A stretch of 24,952 nucleotides of DNA from an uncultured Clostridia bacterium (GCA_937901145.1 CALCHE010000081.1:1-24952); one strand, 5' to 3'. Shown: positions 1 to 8,421, counted from the stretch's first letter. The notes: generated by a model from the letters alone, not told the origin. Program-made: numbers and translations.

Positions 1-881
1 AGAAGCCAGGGATGACCGTATACCTGCTTCGGAAGCTCCTCACCGAGAGCCATAAGCATAATGGGCCAGTAGATAGTATGGAAGCGCACGATATCCTTAC
101 CGATAATATGCACGTCAGCAGGCCAATATTTTTTGTAAAGGTCACCTGAACCGTCGGGATCGTAGCCTAAAGCTGTAATATAGTTTGAAAGTGCATCAAT
201 CCACACATAAATTACGTGGTTATCATCAAAGGAAACAGGAACGCCCCATTTGAAGGATGTTCTGGAAACGCAAAGATCCTGAATTCCGGGCTTAATGAAG
301 TTATTGAGCATTTCTTTTTTACGGCTTTCGGGATAAATAAACCCGTCATTATTTTCGATATATTCCTCTAATTGCTTCTGATATTTAGAAAGACGGAGGA
401 AATATGCTTCTTCCTTGGCTTTTTTTACCTCTCTGCCGCAGTCAGGACATTTGCCGTCAACGAGCTGAGATTCAGTCCAGAAGGATTCACAGGGAGTACA
501 GTAGAGGCCTTCGTACTCACTTTTATAAATATCATCCTGTTCATAGAGCTTTTTAAAGATTTTCTGTACTACCTTTTCGTGATAATCATCGGTAGTTCTG
601 ATAAATTTGTCATATGTGGTGTTAAGTGTGTCACAGATACCTCTGATTTCAGCGGCTACACCGTCTACATATTCTTTGGGAGATACTCCTGCAGCTTTAG
701 CATATTCCTCGATTTTCTGACCGTGCTCGTCGGTACCTGTAAGGAAATATACATCGTAGCCCTGAAGTCTCTTGTAACGCGCAATAGCATCGGTAAGAAC
801 GATTTCATAGCTGTTACCGATGTGTGGCTTTCTCGAAGTATATGCAATAGCGGTGGTTATATAAAATTTACCTTTATTCAT
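1..881 (-). CDS. metG: Methionyl-tRNA synthetase, N-terminal part (cut by window edge)
   Basis: Class I aminoacyl-tRNA synthetase that charges tRNA-Met with methionine in the cytosol. About 293 residues are present; the remainder, including the KMSKS loop and anticodon-binding region, lies beyond the left edge. Visible motifs are the HIGH-type signature PHIGN at residues 19-23, the TGTDEHG block near 48-54, and a two-knuckle zinc site with C128/C131 and C145/C148, as in the zinc-containing MetRS forms. WIDALSNY and GKDIVRFHTIYWP further on are also family hallmarks. The start is the ATG at 881-879, preceded by an AAAGGAA ribosome binding site (890-896). The gene has its own promoter at 921-950, downstream of the pgsA terminator, so it is probably transcribed separately from pgsA. 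HIGN in place of HIGH is a tolerated variant. Identification is secure. Confidence 0.97.
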   Translation of the reverse strand, partial: MNKGKFYITTAIAYTSRKPHIGNSYEIVLTDAIARYKRLQGYDVYFLTGTDEHGQKIEEYAKAAGVSPKEYVDGVAAEIRGICDTLNTTYDKFIRTTDDYHEKVVQKIFKKLYEQDDIYKSEYEGLYCTPCESFWTESQLVDGKCPDCGREVKKAKEEAYFLRLSKYQKQLEEYIENNDGFIYPESRKKEMLNNFIKPGIQDLCVSRTSFKWGVPVSFDDNHVIYVWIDALSNYITALGYDPDGSGDLYKKYWPADVHIIGKDIVRFHTIYWPIMLMALGEELPKQVYGHPWL

Positions 882-920
882 ATAATTACTTCCTTTCAAA
901 AATATAAAATTACAACTTAT

Positions 921-950
921 ATATTAACAATTTTATCAGCCTTTTGTCAA
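921..950 (-). promoter_or_regulatory. Sigma-A-type promoter of metG
   Basis: On the minus strand the sequence reads TTGACA (945-950), an 18-bp spacer, then TAATAT (921-926), about 40 bp upstream of the metG start. The -35 is a perfect consensus and abuts the U-tract of the pgsA terminator. Confidence 0.7.
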
Positions 951-989
951 TATTAAAAACAAATAAAGAGCCTTAAAAAGACTCTTTAT
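951..989 (-). terminator. Intrinsic terminator of pgsA
   Basis: Inverted repeat ATAAAGAG (963-970) and CTCTTTAT (982-989) with an 11-nt loop. Read on the minus strand it is followed by TTGTTTTT, giving a weak AT-rich stem with a U-rich tail just after the pgsA stop codon. Confidence 0.6.
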
Positions 990-993
990 AGGC

Positions 994-1530
994 TTATTTG
1001 TCATCAAAGGTAAGAACATTTTTATTCTTTACAATATAATCGACCAATGAAATCACAGTAAGGGCAACTGAAACATACATAACAATCTGACCTAATAAGT
1101 GCAGCGCAGATATGTTCATTAGTATGATTATTATCATAGCCATCTGAGCTATGGTTTTACTTTTGCCCCACCAGGTAGCCGCAATAGCTACATTATTGTC
1201 TGCCGCGATAAGTCTTATTCCGCTGATTGCGAACTCTCTGCCTATAATGACGATAGTAACCCAAGCGGGCACTTCGCCTGTAGCGGTCAGACATATTAGA
1301 GCCGAACAGACCAAAAGCTTATCTGCGATAGGATCCATAAATTTGCCAAAATTGGTCACCATATTATATTTGTGTGCTATTGTACCGTCCAGTTTATCTG
1401 TGATAGTAGCAATTACGAAAATACCGAAAGCTATCCATCTGTTGTAGGCTGTGAAATCCGTAAGCATAAATACCACGAAAAACGGCACAAGAATAACTCT
1501 GAAGATTGTTAACTTATTAGCTATGTTCAT
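994..1530 (-). CDS. pgsA: CDP-diacylglycerol--glycerol-3-phosphate 3-phosphatidyltransferase
   Basis: Integral membrane CDP-alcohol phosphatidyltransferase that makes phosphatidylglycerol-phosphate from CDP-diacylglycerol and glycerol-3-phosphate, the committed step to phosphatidylglycerol and cardiolipin. The 178-residue product begins MNIANKLTIFRVILVPFF, the characteristic PgsA N-terminus, and carries the CDP-alcohol transferase signature in the form DKLDGTIAHKY...FGKFMDPIADK, with conserved aspartates for metal and substrate binding. Several hydrophobic helices follow. I chose the ATG at 1530 because GAGGTG sits five bases upstream; the in-frame ATG at 1548 has no ribosome binding site. 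The gene is divergent from uvrB and is followed by its own terminator. Identification is secure from motif, length and N-terminus. Confidence 0.94.
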   Translation of the reverse strand: MNIANKLTIFRVILVPFFVVFMLTDFTAYNRWIAFGIFVIATITDKLDGTIAHKYNMVTNFGKFMDPIADKLLVCSALICLTATGEVPAWVTIVIIGREFAISGIRLIAADNNVAIAATWWGKSKTIAQMAMIIIILMNISALHLLGQIVMYVSVALTVISLVDYIVKNKNVLTFDDK

Positions 1531-1556
1531 TTTACACCTCGAAATCATTTTTATTG

Positions 1557-1585
1557 ATTATAGCATACAGTCACAACTTTAGCAA
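1557..1585 (-). promoter_or_regulatory. Sigma-A-type promoter of pgsA
   Basis: Minus-strand TTGCTA (1580-1585), 17-bp spacer, TATAAT (1557-1562), about 27 bp upstream of the pgsA start. It is back to back with the uvrB promoter, about 50 bp away. Confidence 0.65.
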
Positions 1586-1635
1586 TAACTTAAATCTTAT
1601 TTAATAATTTTGTTTTTTTGTTTGTATCTTTATGC

Positions 1636-1665
1636 TTTACATTTACAGTGAATTTGTAGTATAAT
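1636..1665 (+). promoter_or_regulatory. Sigma-A-type promoter of uvrBA
   Basis: TTTACA (1636-1641), 18-bp spacer, TATAAT (1660-1665), 30 bp before the uvrB start. I looked for a LexA/SOS palindrome of the GAAC-N4-GTTC type around it and did not see one. Confidence 0.65.
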
Positions 1666-1695
1666 ATTTCTGTTAAAATGAGAAAGGAGATATAT

Positions 1696-3660
1696 ATGGA
1701 CTGTTTTAAGCTTGTATCTGATTTCAAACCTACAGGTGATCAGCCTAAGGCCATAGCTGCACTTGTTGACGGTGTAAACAAGGGTTATAAGGAACAGACT
1801 CTTATGGGTGTAACCGGCTCGGGTAAAACCTTTACTATGGCTAATATTATTGCACAGCTTAACAGACCTACTCTCGTCCTCGCTCATAACAAAACGCTGG
1901 CCGGTCAGCTTTGCAGTGAGTTTAAGGAATTCTTTCCGGAAAACGCTGTGGAATATTTCGTATCATATTATGATTATTATCAGCCTGAGGCTTATATTCC
2001 CACTACCGACACATATATCGAAAAGGACTCTGCTATAAACGATGAAATCGATAAGCTACGACACTCTGCTACTTCTGCTCTGTCGGAAAGAAGAGATGTA
2101 ATAATAGTAGCCAGTGTGTCCTGTATTTATACTCTCGGTAACCCTATCGATTACCGTAATATGGTAATTTCACTGCGTGTAGGTATGGAGAAAAGCCGTG
2201 AAGAACTGATAGAAAAGCTCGTGGAAATTCAGTATGACAGAAATGATTTGAATTTCGTCAGAAATAAATTCCGTGTCCGCGGTGACGTGGTGGAGATTTA
2301 TCCCGTATATACATCGGACACAGCTATCCGTGTAGAATTTTTCGGTGATGAGATTGATCGTATTTCTGAAATCAACCCCCTCACAGGTGAAATAAAGAAT
2401 AATGTTTCCCATGTCGCAATTTATCCTGCTTCGCACTATGTCGTAGCGCCTGATAAGCTCGAAAAGGCTCTCGAGGACATAAAGCAGGAAATGGAAGACA
2501 GAGTGGTGGAATTTACGAAGGCGGGAAAGCTTCTCGAAGCTGAAAGAATAAAGCAAAGGACTCTTTACGATCTCGAAATGCTTCGCGAAACGGGCTTCTG
2601 CAAAGGTATTGAAAACTATTCCAGAATTATGTCTGACAGGCCTGCAGGTGCTGCACCTTTTACACTGCTTAACTATTTCCCTGATGATTTTCTGCTTTTC
2701 GTGGATGAATCTCACGTAATGCTTCCACAGGTACGGGCTATGTACGGTGGTGACAGATCAAGAAAGGAATCACTGATTGAATACGGATTCCGTCTACCCT
2801 CAGCTTATGATAACAGACCGCTAAAATTTGATGAATTTTATGATATGGTAGGGCAGAAAATATTTGTGAGTGCTACACCTGCTAATTTCGAAAAAGAGAA
2901 AAGCTTACAGATTGTCGAGCAGATTATCAGGCCTACAGGTCTGCTTGATCCTGTTATCAGTGTCAGACCTACCGAAGGTCAGATTGATGATATTGTCAGT
3001 GAAATTAATATTCGTACACAGAGAAAAGAAAGAGTTCTTATAACTACTCTGACTAAAAAAATGGCTGAATCTTTAACGGATTATCTTGATAATTTCGGTA
3101 TAAAGGTAAGATATATGCACTATGATGTGGATACAATGGAGAGAATGGAGCTTATCAGAGATCTTCGTCTGGGTGAATTTGATGTGCTGGTAGGAATCAA
3201 CCTTTTAAGAGAAGGTCTTGATATTCCGGAGGTATCTCTTGTGGTTATTCTTGATGCCGATAAGGAGGGCTTTTTACGCTCTGAAACCTCCCTTGTTCAG
3301 ACTATCGGCAGAGCGGCTCGAAATGCAAACGGTGAAGTAATTATGTATGCCGATAAAATAACTCCGTCAATGAAATATGCCATAGATGAAACCAAAAGGC
3401 GCCGTGAAATACAGAATCAATATAATATTGACAACGGAATAGTTCCGAAAACCATAGTAAAACAGGTTCGTGATGTTATTGAAATTTCCGAAAAGAAGCT
3501 TGATACGGATAAAGCATTTTCCAAGCTTTCACGTTCCGAAAAAGAAAAAGTCATAAAACAGCTTACTTCTGAGATGAAGGAAGCAGCTAAAATACTCGAA
3601 TTCGAGCACGCAGCCTTCCTTCGCGACAAGATAGAAAAATTCAAAGGTATGATGAAATAA
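1696..3660 (+). CDS. uvrB: Excinuclease ABC subunit B
   Basis: DNA-damage recognition helicase of nucleotide excision repair; it receives the lesion from UvrA and then recruits UvrC for incision. The 654-residue length is normal for the family. Visible elements are Walker A GVTGSGKT at 38-45, the tyrosine-rich beta-hairpin region YYDYYQPEAY at 91-100 that is threaded between DNA strands, the Walker B-type DESH at 337-340, the helicase motif VI QTIGRAAR in the C-terminal RecA lobe, and a C-terminal UVR coiled-coil domain (the last 45 residues or so, containing LEFEHAAFLRDKI) that contacts UvrA and UvrC. The start is the ATG at 1696, which has AAGGAGA at 1684-1690; the in-frame ATG at 1678 lies before that site. 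uvrA follows nine bases after the stop, so the two form one operon. Confidence 0.98.
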   Translation: MDCFKLVSDFKPTGDQPKAIAALVDGVNKGYKEQTLMGVTGSGKTFTMANIIAQLNRPTLVLAHNKTLAGQLCSEFKEFFPENAVEYFVSYYDYYQPEAYIPTTDTYIEKDSAINDEIDKLRHSATSALSERRDVIIVASVSCIYTLGNPIDYRNMVISLRVGMEKSREELIEKLVEIQYDRNDLNFVRNKFRVRGDVVEIYPVYTSDTAIRVEFFGDEIDRISEINPLTGEIKNNVSHVAIYPASHYVVAPDKLEKALEDIKQEMEDRVVEFTKAGKLLEAERIKQRTLYDLEMLRETGFCKGIENYSRIMSDRPAGAAPFTLLNYFPDDFLLFVDESHVMLPQVRAMYGGDRSRKESLIEYGFRLPSAYDNRPLKFDEFYDMVGQKIFVSATPANFEKEKSLQIVEQIIRPTGLLDPVISVRPTEGQIDDIVSEINIRTQRKERVLITTLTKKMAESLTDYLDNFGIKVRYMHYDVDTMERMELIRDLRLGEFDVLVGINLLREGLDIPEVSLVVILDADKEGFLRSETSLVQTIGRAARNANGEVIMYADKITPSMKYAIDETKRRREIQNQYNIDNGIVPKTIVKQVRDVIEISEKKLDTDKAFSKLSRSEKEKVIKQLTSEMKEAAKILEFEHAAFLRDKIEKFKGMMK

Positions 3661-3669
3661 GAGGTAAAT

Positions 3670-6507
3670 ATGTCACAGAAAAATATTATTATCAAGGGTG
3701 CAAGAGAGCATAATCTGAAAAATGTCGATCTTACCCTGCCAAGAGATAAATTTATTGTCTTTACCGGACTTTCAGGGTCGGGAAAATCTTCTCTTGCCTT
3801 CGATACGATTTATGCTGAGGGTCAGAGAAGATATGTCGAGTCACTTTCTTCTTATGCCAGACAGTTTTTAGGCCAGATGGATAAACCTGACGTGGATTAT
3901 ATCGAAGGTCTTTCGCCTGCTATTTCCATCGATCAGAAAACTACATCTAAAAATCCGCGTTCAACTGTAGGAACCATTACGGAAATATACGACTATCTCC
4001 GTCTTCTTTATGCACGTATCGGTATACCTCACTGTACTGTGTGCGGCAAGGAAATAAAGCAGCAGACGGTGGACCAGATAGTAGATAAAATCCTCGAGTA
4101 CCCTGAAGGTACAAAAATTCAGCTGATGGCACCTATAGTCAGAGGCCGAAAAGGGGAGTATGTGAAAGAGCTTGAAGGTATACGGAAATCGGGCTTTGTA
4201 CGTGTCAGAGTTGACTCGATTATTTACGATCTTTCGGAGAATATAAAAATAGAGAAAAACAAAAAGCATAATATTGAAGTTGTTGTTGACCGATTGGTTG
4301 TAAAGGAAAGTATAAAATCACGTCTTGCCGACTCGATAGAAACAGCTACAAAGCTCGCTGACGGTTTGCTTTTAGTCGATGTTATCGGAGATAAAGAGGT
4401 TATGTTTTCACTGAATTATGCCTGTCCCGAGCACGGTGTAAGCTTCGGAGAGATAACTCCTCGTATGTTTTCTTTCAACAGCCCCTTCGGCTCCTGCAAA
4501 AAATGCTCCGGTCTCGGAGTTTTTATGGAGATTTCACCTTCTATGATTATTCCTGACAGAAAGCTTTCTATCAGACAGGGAGCTATTAAGGCTTCAGGCT
4601 GGCAGTGTAAGGACGAAAACTCGATTTCGGGAATGTATTATACGGCGCTCGGAAAAAAATACGGATTTGATCTCGATACTCCTATTGAGGACTTGTCTTT
4701 TGAGGCATATGAAGCTCTTCTGTACGGAACTAAGGGTGAAAAAATGAAAATGGAAAGAACCACTAGCTATGGAAGCGGAACATATTTCGCTGAATTCGAG
4801 GGCATTCTGAATAATATGCAGCGAAGATATACCGATTCATCCTCTGAGGCTTCAAAAAAGGAAATTGAATCACTTATGTCAGTTATCGAATGTCACGAGT
4901 GTGGTGGAGCAAGACTCAGCAAAGAGGCTCTCAGTGTTACTGTTGACGGTAAAAATATACACGAGGTTTGCTCACTTTCTGTTTCCGATTCTCTTGATTT
5001 TATCAGAGCTCTTCCCGAAAAACTTACAGAAAGAGAAAAGACTATCGCTAATCTTATCATAAAAGAAATTACCGAAAGGCTTTCATTCCTTAACAGCGTG
5101 GGTCTTAGCTATCTTACTTTAGCACGGCAGTCAGGCTCGCTTTCAGGCGGTGAAAGCCAGAGAATACGACTTGCTACTCAGATCGGTTCATCACTTGTGG
5201 GTGTTCTCTATATTCTCGATGAGCCGAGCATCGGCCTTCACCAGCGAGATAACGGTAAGCTTATAAATACACTCAAGCATCTGCGTGACATCGGCAACAC
5301 GCTTATTGTAGTCGAGCACGACGAGGATACAATGCTCGAGGCTGATTATGTGGTTGACGTCGGCCCAGGTGCCGGTATTCATGGCGGTAACATCGTTGCC
5401 TGCGGTTCGGTAGATGATATACTGAACTGTGAAAGTTCTGTTACAGGCCAGTACCTCAGCGGTAAGAAAGTGATTCCTGTACCTGAAGAAAGAAGAAATG
5501 GAAACGGTAAATCTCTCAAAATTTTCGGTGCATCACAGAATAATCTGAAAAATATCGATGTGGATATTCCGCTTGGTAAATTTGTTGCAGTTACGGGCGT
5601 GTCGGGCTCAGGTAAATCCTCTCTTGTAAATGAAGTGCTTAATAAGCACTTGTCCAATGAATTGAACGGCGCTAAAACAATACCGGGTAAATTCAGAAAA
5701 ATGCAGGGAATTGAAAATCTCGACAAGGTAATTAATATCGATCAATCTCCGATAGGCAGAACACCGCGCTCAAACCCTGCCACATATACAGGTGTATTTT
5801 CTGATATCCGTGAGCTTTTTGCCTCTACTACCGATGCGAAGGCTAAGGGGTATACGGCGGGAAGATTTTCTTTCAATGTTAAAGGCGGACGCTGTGAAGC
5901 TTGCGAAGGTGACGGTATAGTCAAAATCGAAATGCACTTTCTGGCTGATGTATATGTTCCCTGTGAGGTTTGTAAAGGAAAAAGATATAACTCAGAAACA
6001 CTCAATGTCAGATATAAAGGAAAATCTATTTACGATGTTCTCGAAATGACCATTGAAGAAGGGATGGTTTTCTTCGAAAATATTCCTAAAATACACAAAA
6101 AGCTTAAAACCCTTTATGATGTCGGTCTTGGTTATGTTAAAATAGGACAGCCGGCTACTACACTTTCGGGCGGCGAAGCTCAGAGAGTCAAGCTTTCTAC
6201 TGAGCTTGCAAGACCTTCAACCGGCAGAACGATATATATTCTTGATGAGCCTACTACGGGACTTCACACAGCTGATGTGCACAGGCTGATTGATGTTCTT
6301 CAGACACTCGTGGACAAGGGTAACAGCTTGATAGTTATTGAGCATAATCTCGATGTAATCAAATCTGCTGACTATGTAATTGATCTCGGTCCCGAGGGCG
6401 GTGACGGCGGAGGAACTGTTATCGCGGTGGGAACACCTGAAGAAATCGCAAACAATCCCGATTCGTACACAGGTCAATACCTGAAAAGGCATCTAAATTT
6501 TAAATAA
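3670..6507 (+). CDS. uvrA: Excinuclease ABC subunit A
   Basis: ABC-type ATPase that scans DNA and loads UvrB at lesions. The 945 residues contain two nucleotide-binding units: Walker A GLSGSGKSS at 33-41 and GVSGSGKSS at 643-651, with signature motifs LSGGESQR and LSGGEAQR followed by ILDEPSIGLH and ILDEPTTGLH. Three zinc-site regions are visible: C122/C125; C252 with H255 and C276/C279; and C742/C745 with C765/C768. The second is unusual because CPEH replaces the usual CPxC, giving a probable Cys3His site. The start ATG follows GAGGT by four bases, nine bases downstream of uvrB, so co-transcription is likely. A strong terminator follows the stop. Confidence 0.98.
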   Translation: MSQKNIIIKGAREHNLKNVDLTLPRDKFIVFTGLSGSGKSSLAFDTIYAEGQRRYVESLSSYARQFLGQMDKPDVDYIEGLSPAISIDQKTTSKNPRSTVGTITEIYDYLRLLYARIGIPHCTVCGKEIKQQTVDQIVDKILEYPEGTKIQLMAPIVRGRKGEYVKELEGIRKSGFVRVRVDSIIYDLSENIKIEKNKKHNIEVVVDRLVVKESIKSRLADSIETATKLADGLLLVDVIGDKEVMFSLNYACPEHGVSFGEITPRMFSFNSPFGSCKKCSGLGVFMEISPSMIIPDRKLSIRQGAIKASGWQCKDENSISGMYYTALGKKYGFDLDTPIEDLSFEAYEALLYGTKGEKMKMERTTSYGSGTYFAEFEGILNNMQRRYTDSSSEASKKEIESLMSVIECHECGGARLSKEALSVTVDGKNIHEVCSLSVSDSLDFIRALPEKLTEREKTIANLIIKEITERLSFLNSVGLSYLTLARQSGSLSGGESQRIRLATQIGSSLVGVLYILDEPSIGLHQRDNGKLINTLKHLRDIGNTLIVVEHDEDTMLEADYVVDVGPGAGIHGGNIVACGSVDDILNCESSVTGQYLSGKKVIPVPEERRNGNGKSLKIFGASQNNLKNIDVDIPLGKFVAVTGVSGSGKSSLVNEVLNKHLSNELNGAKTIPGKFRKMQGIENLDKVINIDQSPIGRTPRSNPATYTGVFSDIRELFASTTDAKAKGYTAGRFSFNVKGGRCEACEGDGIVKIEMHFLADVYVPCEVCKGKRYNSETLNVRYKGKSIYDVLEMTIEEGMVFFENIPKIHKKLKTLYDVGLGYVKIGQPATTLSGGEAQRVKLSTELARPSTGRTIYILDEPTTGLHTADVHRLIDVLQTLVDKGNSLIVIEHNLDVIKSADYVIDLGPEGGDGGGTVIAVGTPEEIANNPDSYTGQYLKRHLNFK

Positions 6508-6522
6508 ATTGTTAATTAGCAA

Positions 6523-6557
6523 AAAGGCAAGTGTTATTAACTTGCCTTTAATTTTTT
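6523..6557 (+). terminator. Intrinsic terminator of uvrBA
   Basis: Perfect 10-bp stem AAAGGCAAGT (6523-6532) / ACTTGCCTTT (6540-6549), 7-nt loop, then AATTTTTT. Its distal arm overlaps the -35 of the next promoter. Confidence 0.88.
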
Positions 6558-6570
6558 ATTGTGTTATAAT
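6542..6570 (+). promoter_or_regulatory. Sigma-A-type promoter of the GPH transporter gene
   Basis: TTGCCT (6542-6547), exact 17-bp spacer, TATAAT (6565-6570), 69 bp before the transporter start. The -35 lies inside the 3' arm of the uvrA terminator. Confidence 0.65.
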
Positions 6571-6579
6571 CATCAAGTT

Positions 6580-6602
6580 AAATGCACATTAAAAGTGTAT
6601 TT
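6580..6602 (+). repeat. Inverted repeat in the transporter leader (possible operator or hairpin)
   Basis: AAATGCAC (6580-6587) and GTGTATTT (6595-6602) pair over eight positions, with one G-T, around a 7-nt centre. It starts nine bases after the -10, so it spans the probable transcription start and would suit an operator for a local sugar regulator. No regulator gene is adjacent. Confidence 0.4.
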
Positions 6603-6639
6603 TAGTCAAAATATACATAGTGAAAGGAAAAAGGAAAAC

Positions 6640-8226
6640 ATGAAAGTTAATGAACTTTTACACAAGCTGTTCGGTACTACACCGGGCAAAGGTGTTCAGC
6701 CGAGGGAAGCAGTAGCTTACGGTGTTGCAGGCTTCGGACAGAACTTCATATGCACCATTATCGGTTCATATATCACAGTATTTATGACTGACGCTCTTCT
6801 TTTCGGTGCTGAAGGTGTTAAGGTCGGTGCTATGGAAGGCGCTATTGCAGTAGCCTTCCTTATGCTTGGCACACGAGTATTTGACGCCTGTAACGACCCG
6901 ATTATGGGTTCAATCGTTGACAAAACAAGAACTAAGTGGGGTAAATGCAGACCTTATCTTAAGTGGATGGCTATTCCTATCGCTATCTGCACCATTCTTT
7001 GCTTCCTTCCCATTTATGAAGCAAAGGCAATGTGGACATTCGTAACAATTTCTGTCCTCTATGTTATCTGGTCTGTTGCTTACACCGTAGCTGACGTACC
7101 TTATTGGGGTCTTGCAACCTGTCTTACAAATGACACAACAGTAAGAGGTAATATTCTTACAGTTGTCCGTCTTGTTTGTACTGTCGGTGCAGGTATCGTT
7201 ACAGTAGGTGTTCCCATTATCACTAATGCTGTAACCGCTAAGTTCAAGTACACAGAAGCTCATCTTGATCAGATTATGATCGATAAAGCTGAGCAGATCG
7301 CTGCTATTGTTTCTAATCAGGGTAAAACAGCTGAAGAAGCTGCACGTACTTTCATCGGAACTGTTATGAACAGCAGTATTGAAGCTAACGCTGACACTCT
7401 TAAGTGGACATACTTCATCTGCGCTGTTGTATTTGTTGTTGCTGCTGTACCTATGTTCTTCTACGGCTTCAAAAACACAAAGGAACACATCACAGCTGAT
7501 TATGATGAAGTACCTTCATTTGGTCACAACCTCAAGCTTCTCTTTAAGAACAAAGAGCTTCTTCTCATCGTTCTTTCAGGTGTTCTCGGTGGCGCAAGAA
7601 TGGTTTACTCATACACCGGTGGTCTCTATTTCGCAAAGTATGTTCTTAAGAACGAAGGCTTATACGGTATTATAACTCTTCTTGTTATTCCCGGCGGTCT
7701 CGTTGCATCCGTTCTCGTTCCCTGGCTTACCAAAAAATTCACAAAGAAATACACATACATTCTCGTTCATCTCTTCGGTGGTGTCGTAATGGCTGTTATG
7801 TACTTCGTAGGCTATGATGCTCCCTGGAAGCTCATCGTCGGTGCAGTAGGCCTTGTTCTTCTCGGTATTCCTCAGGGTGTTAATAACATTATGAGCTACG
7901 CTATGATCGGTGACACTGTTGACTATCTCGAATGGAAGACAGGCGAAAGAGGTGAGGGCATCTGCTTCGCTATGCAGACTCTCATCAACAAAATCGGTAT
8001 GGCAGTCGGTGCATTCATCGGTGTTATGTCAATGAGCATCGCAGGTATCGACGCTGCTACAGGTCACGTAGCAAGTCCTGATAAGCTCTGGAATGTTCTT
8101 ATTCTGTCCGGTGCCATCAGTATGTTTGCCTGTGCAGCACCTATGTTCTTCTACACTCTTACTGAAAAGAGACAGAGAGAAATCGTCGCTGATATCGAGG
8201 CAAGAAAAGCATCAAAAGCTAAATAA
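6640..8226 (+). CDS. GPH-family (MelB-like) sugar:cation symporter
   Basis: Twelve-helix secondary transporter of the glycoside-pentoside-hexuronide family within the major facilitator superfamily, coupling sugar uptake to sodium or proton entry. Evidence is the family signature FDACNDPIMGSIVDKTRTKW at 81-100 followed by GKCRP, and the C-terminal block GDTVDYLEWKTGERGEG near 423-439. At 528 residues it is longer than typical members of about 450; much of the excess is a hydrophilic stretch at about 197-255 between membrane segments. The start ATG at 6640 has AAGGAAAA just upstream; earlier in-frame codons overlap the promoter. Codon use leans strongly to CTT/CTC, GTT, GCT, GGT and AAG, unlike the neighbours, suggesting high expression. 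It is monocistronic, between two terminators. The substrate cannot be read from sequence. Confidence 0.9.
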   Translation: MKVNELLHKLFGTTPGKGVQPREAVAYGVAGFGQNFICTIIGSYITVFMTDALLFGAEGVKVGAMEGAIAVAFLMLGTRVFDACNDPIMGSIVDKTRTKWGKCRPYLKWMAIPIAICTILCFLPIYEAKAMWTFVTISVLYVIWSVAYTVADVPYWGLATCLTNDTTVRGNILTVVRLVCTVGAGIVTVGVPIITNAVTAKFKYTEAHLDQIMIDKAEQIAAIVSNQGKTAEEAARTFIGTVMNSSIEANADTLKWTYFICAVVFVVAAVPMFFYGFKNTKEHITADYDEVPSFGHNLKLLFKNKELLLIVLSGVLGGARMVYSYTGGLYFAKYVLKNEGLYGIITLLVIPGGLVASVLVPWLTKKFTKKYTYILVHLFGGVVMAVMYFVGYDAPWKLIVGAVGLVLLGIPQGVNNIMSYAMIGDTVDYLEWKTGERGEGICFAMQTLINKIGMAVGAFIGVMSMSIAGIDAATGHVASPDKLWNVLILSGAISMFACAAPMFFYTLTEKRQREIVADIEARKASKAK

Positions 8227-8248
8227 TTTCAGTTCAATATTATAATTT

Positions 8249-8279
8249 AAGACTGTCCTAATCGGGCGGTCTTTTTGTT
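8249..8279 (+). terminator. Intrinsic terminator of the GPH transporter gene
   Basis: Ten-bp stem AAGACTGTCC (8249-8258) / GGGCGGTCTT (8264-8273) with two G-T pairs and a 5-nt loop, running into TTTTTGTTG. Confidence 0.85.
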
Positions 8280-8379
8280 GTGTTAAAATGTCTTCATAGA
8301 GCTCTAATATTAAGTTTTTTCGGTTTGTTTGAGAGTGATACCGCAAAGGCAAAATCGGCTGTAATAAGCTTGCTTACGG
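8280..8379. other. Spacer between two convergent terminators
   Basis: About 100 bases between the plus-strand transporter terminator and the minus-strand carrier terminator. I see no convincing coding frame, promoter or repeat here, apart from a short AAGCTTGCTT near-palindrome at 8367-8376. Confidence 0.4.
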
Positions 8380-8380
8380 C

Positions 8381-8421
8381 AAAAAAATAACCTGCAGATA
8401 CAATGTTAATCTGCAGGTTAT
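8381..8421 (-). terminator. Intrinsic terminator of the PHP-carrier operon
   Basis: Perfect 13-bp stem ATAACCTGCAGAT (8387-8399) / ATCTGCAGGTTAT (8409-8421) with a 9-nt loop. On the minus strand it is followed by seven Ts, giving a textbook terminator right after the carrier stop codon. Confidence 0.92.

Noticed and set aside
372..956. Long open frame on the plus strand opposite metG
   Set aside because: It lies antisense to a clear methionyl-tRNA synthetase, has a Cys/Phe-rich unnatural composition and no ribosome binding site.
1549..1695. LexA/SOS operator upstream of uvrBA
   Set aside because: I searched for GAAC-N4-GTTC-like palindromes near the promoter and found none, so SOS control is not supported by the sequence.
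2170..2715. 181-codon open frame on the minus strand inside uvrB
   Set aside because: Shadow of the uvrB codon pattern; no ribosome binding site and no recognisable motif.
6910..7488. 192-codon minus-strand frame inside the GPH transporter gene
   Set aside because: Ser/Asn/Cys-rich low-information product, antisense to a well-supported gene; explained by that gene's strong codon bias.
8280..8379. Possible gene remnant or mobile-element scar between the two terminators
   Set aside because: No coding similarity, terminal repeats or target duplication could be seen in about 100 bases.
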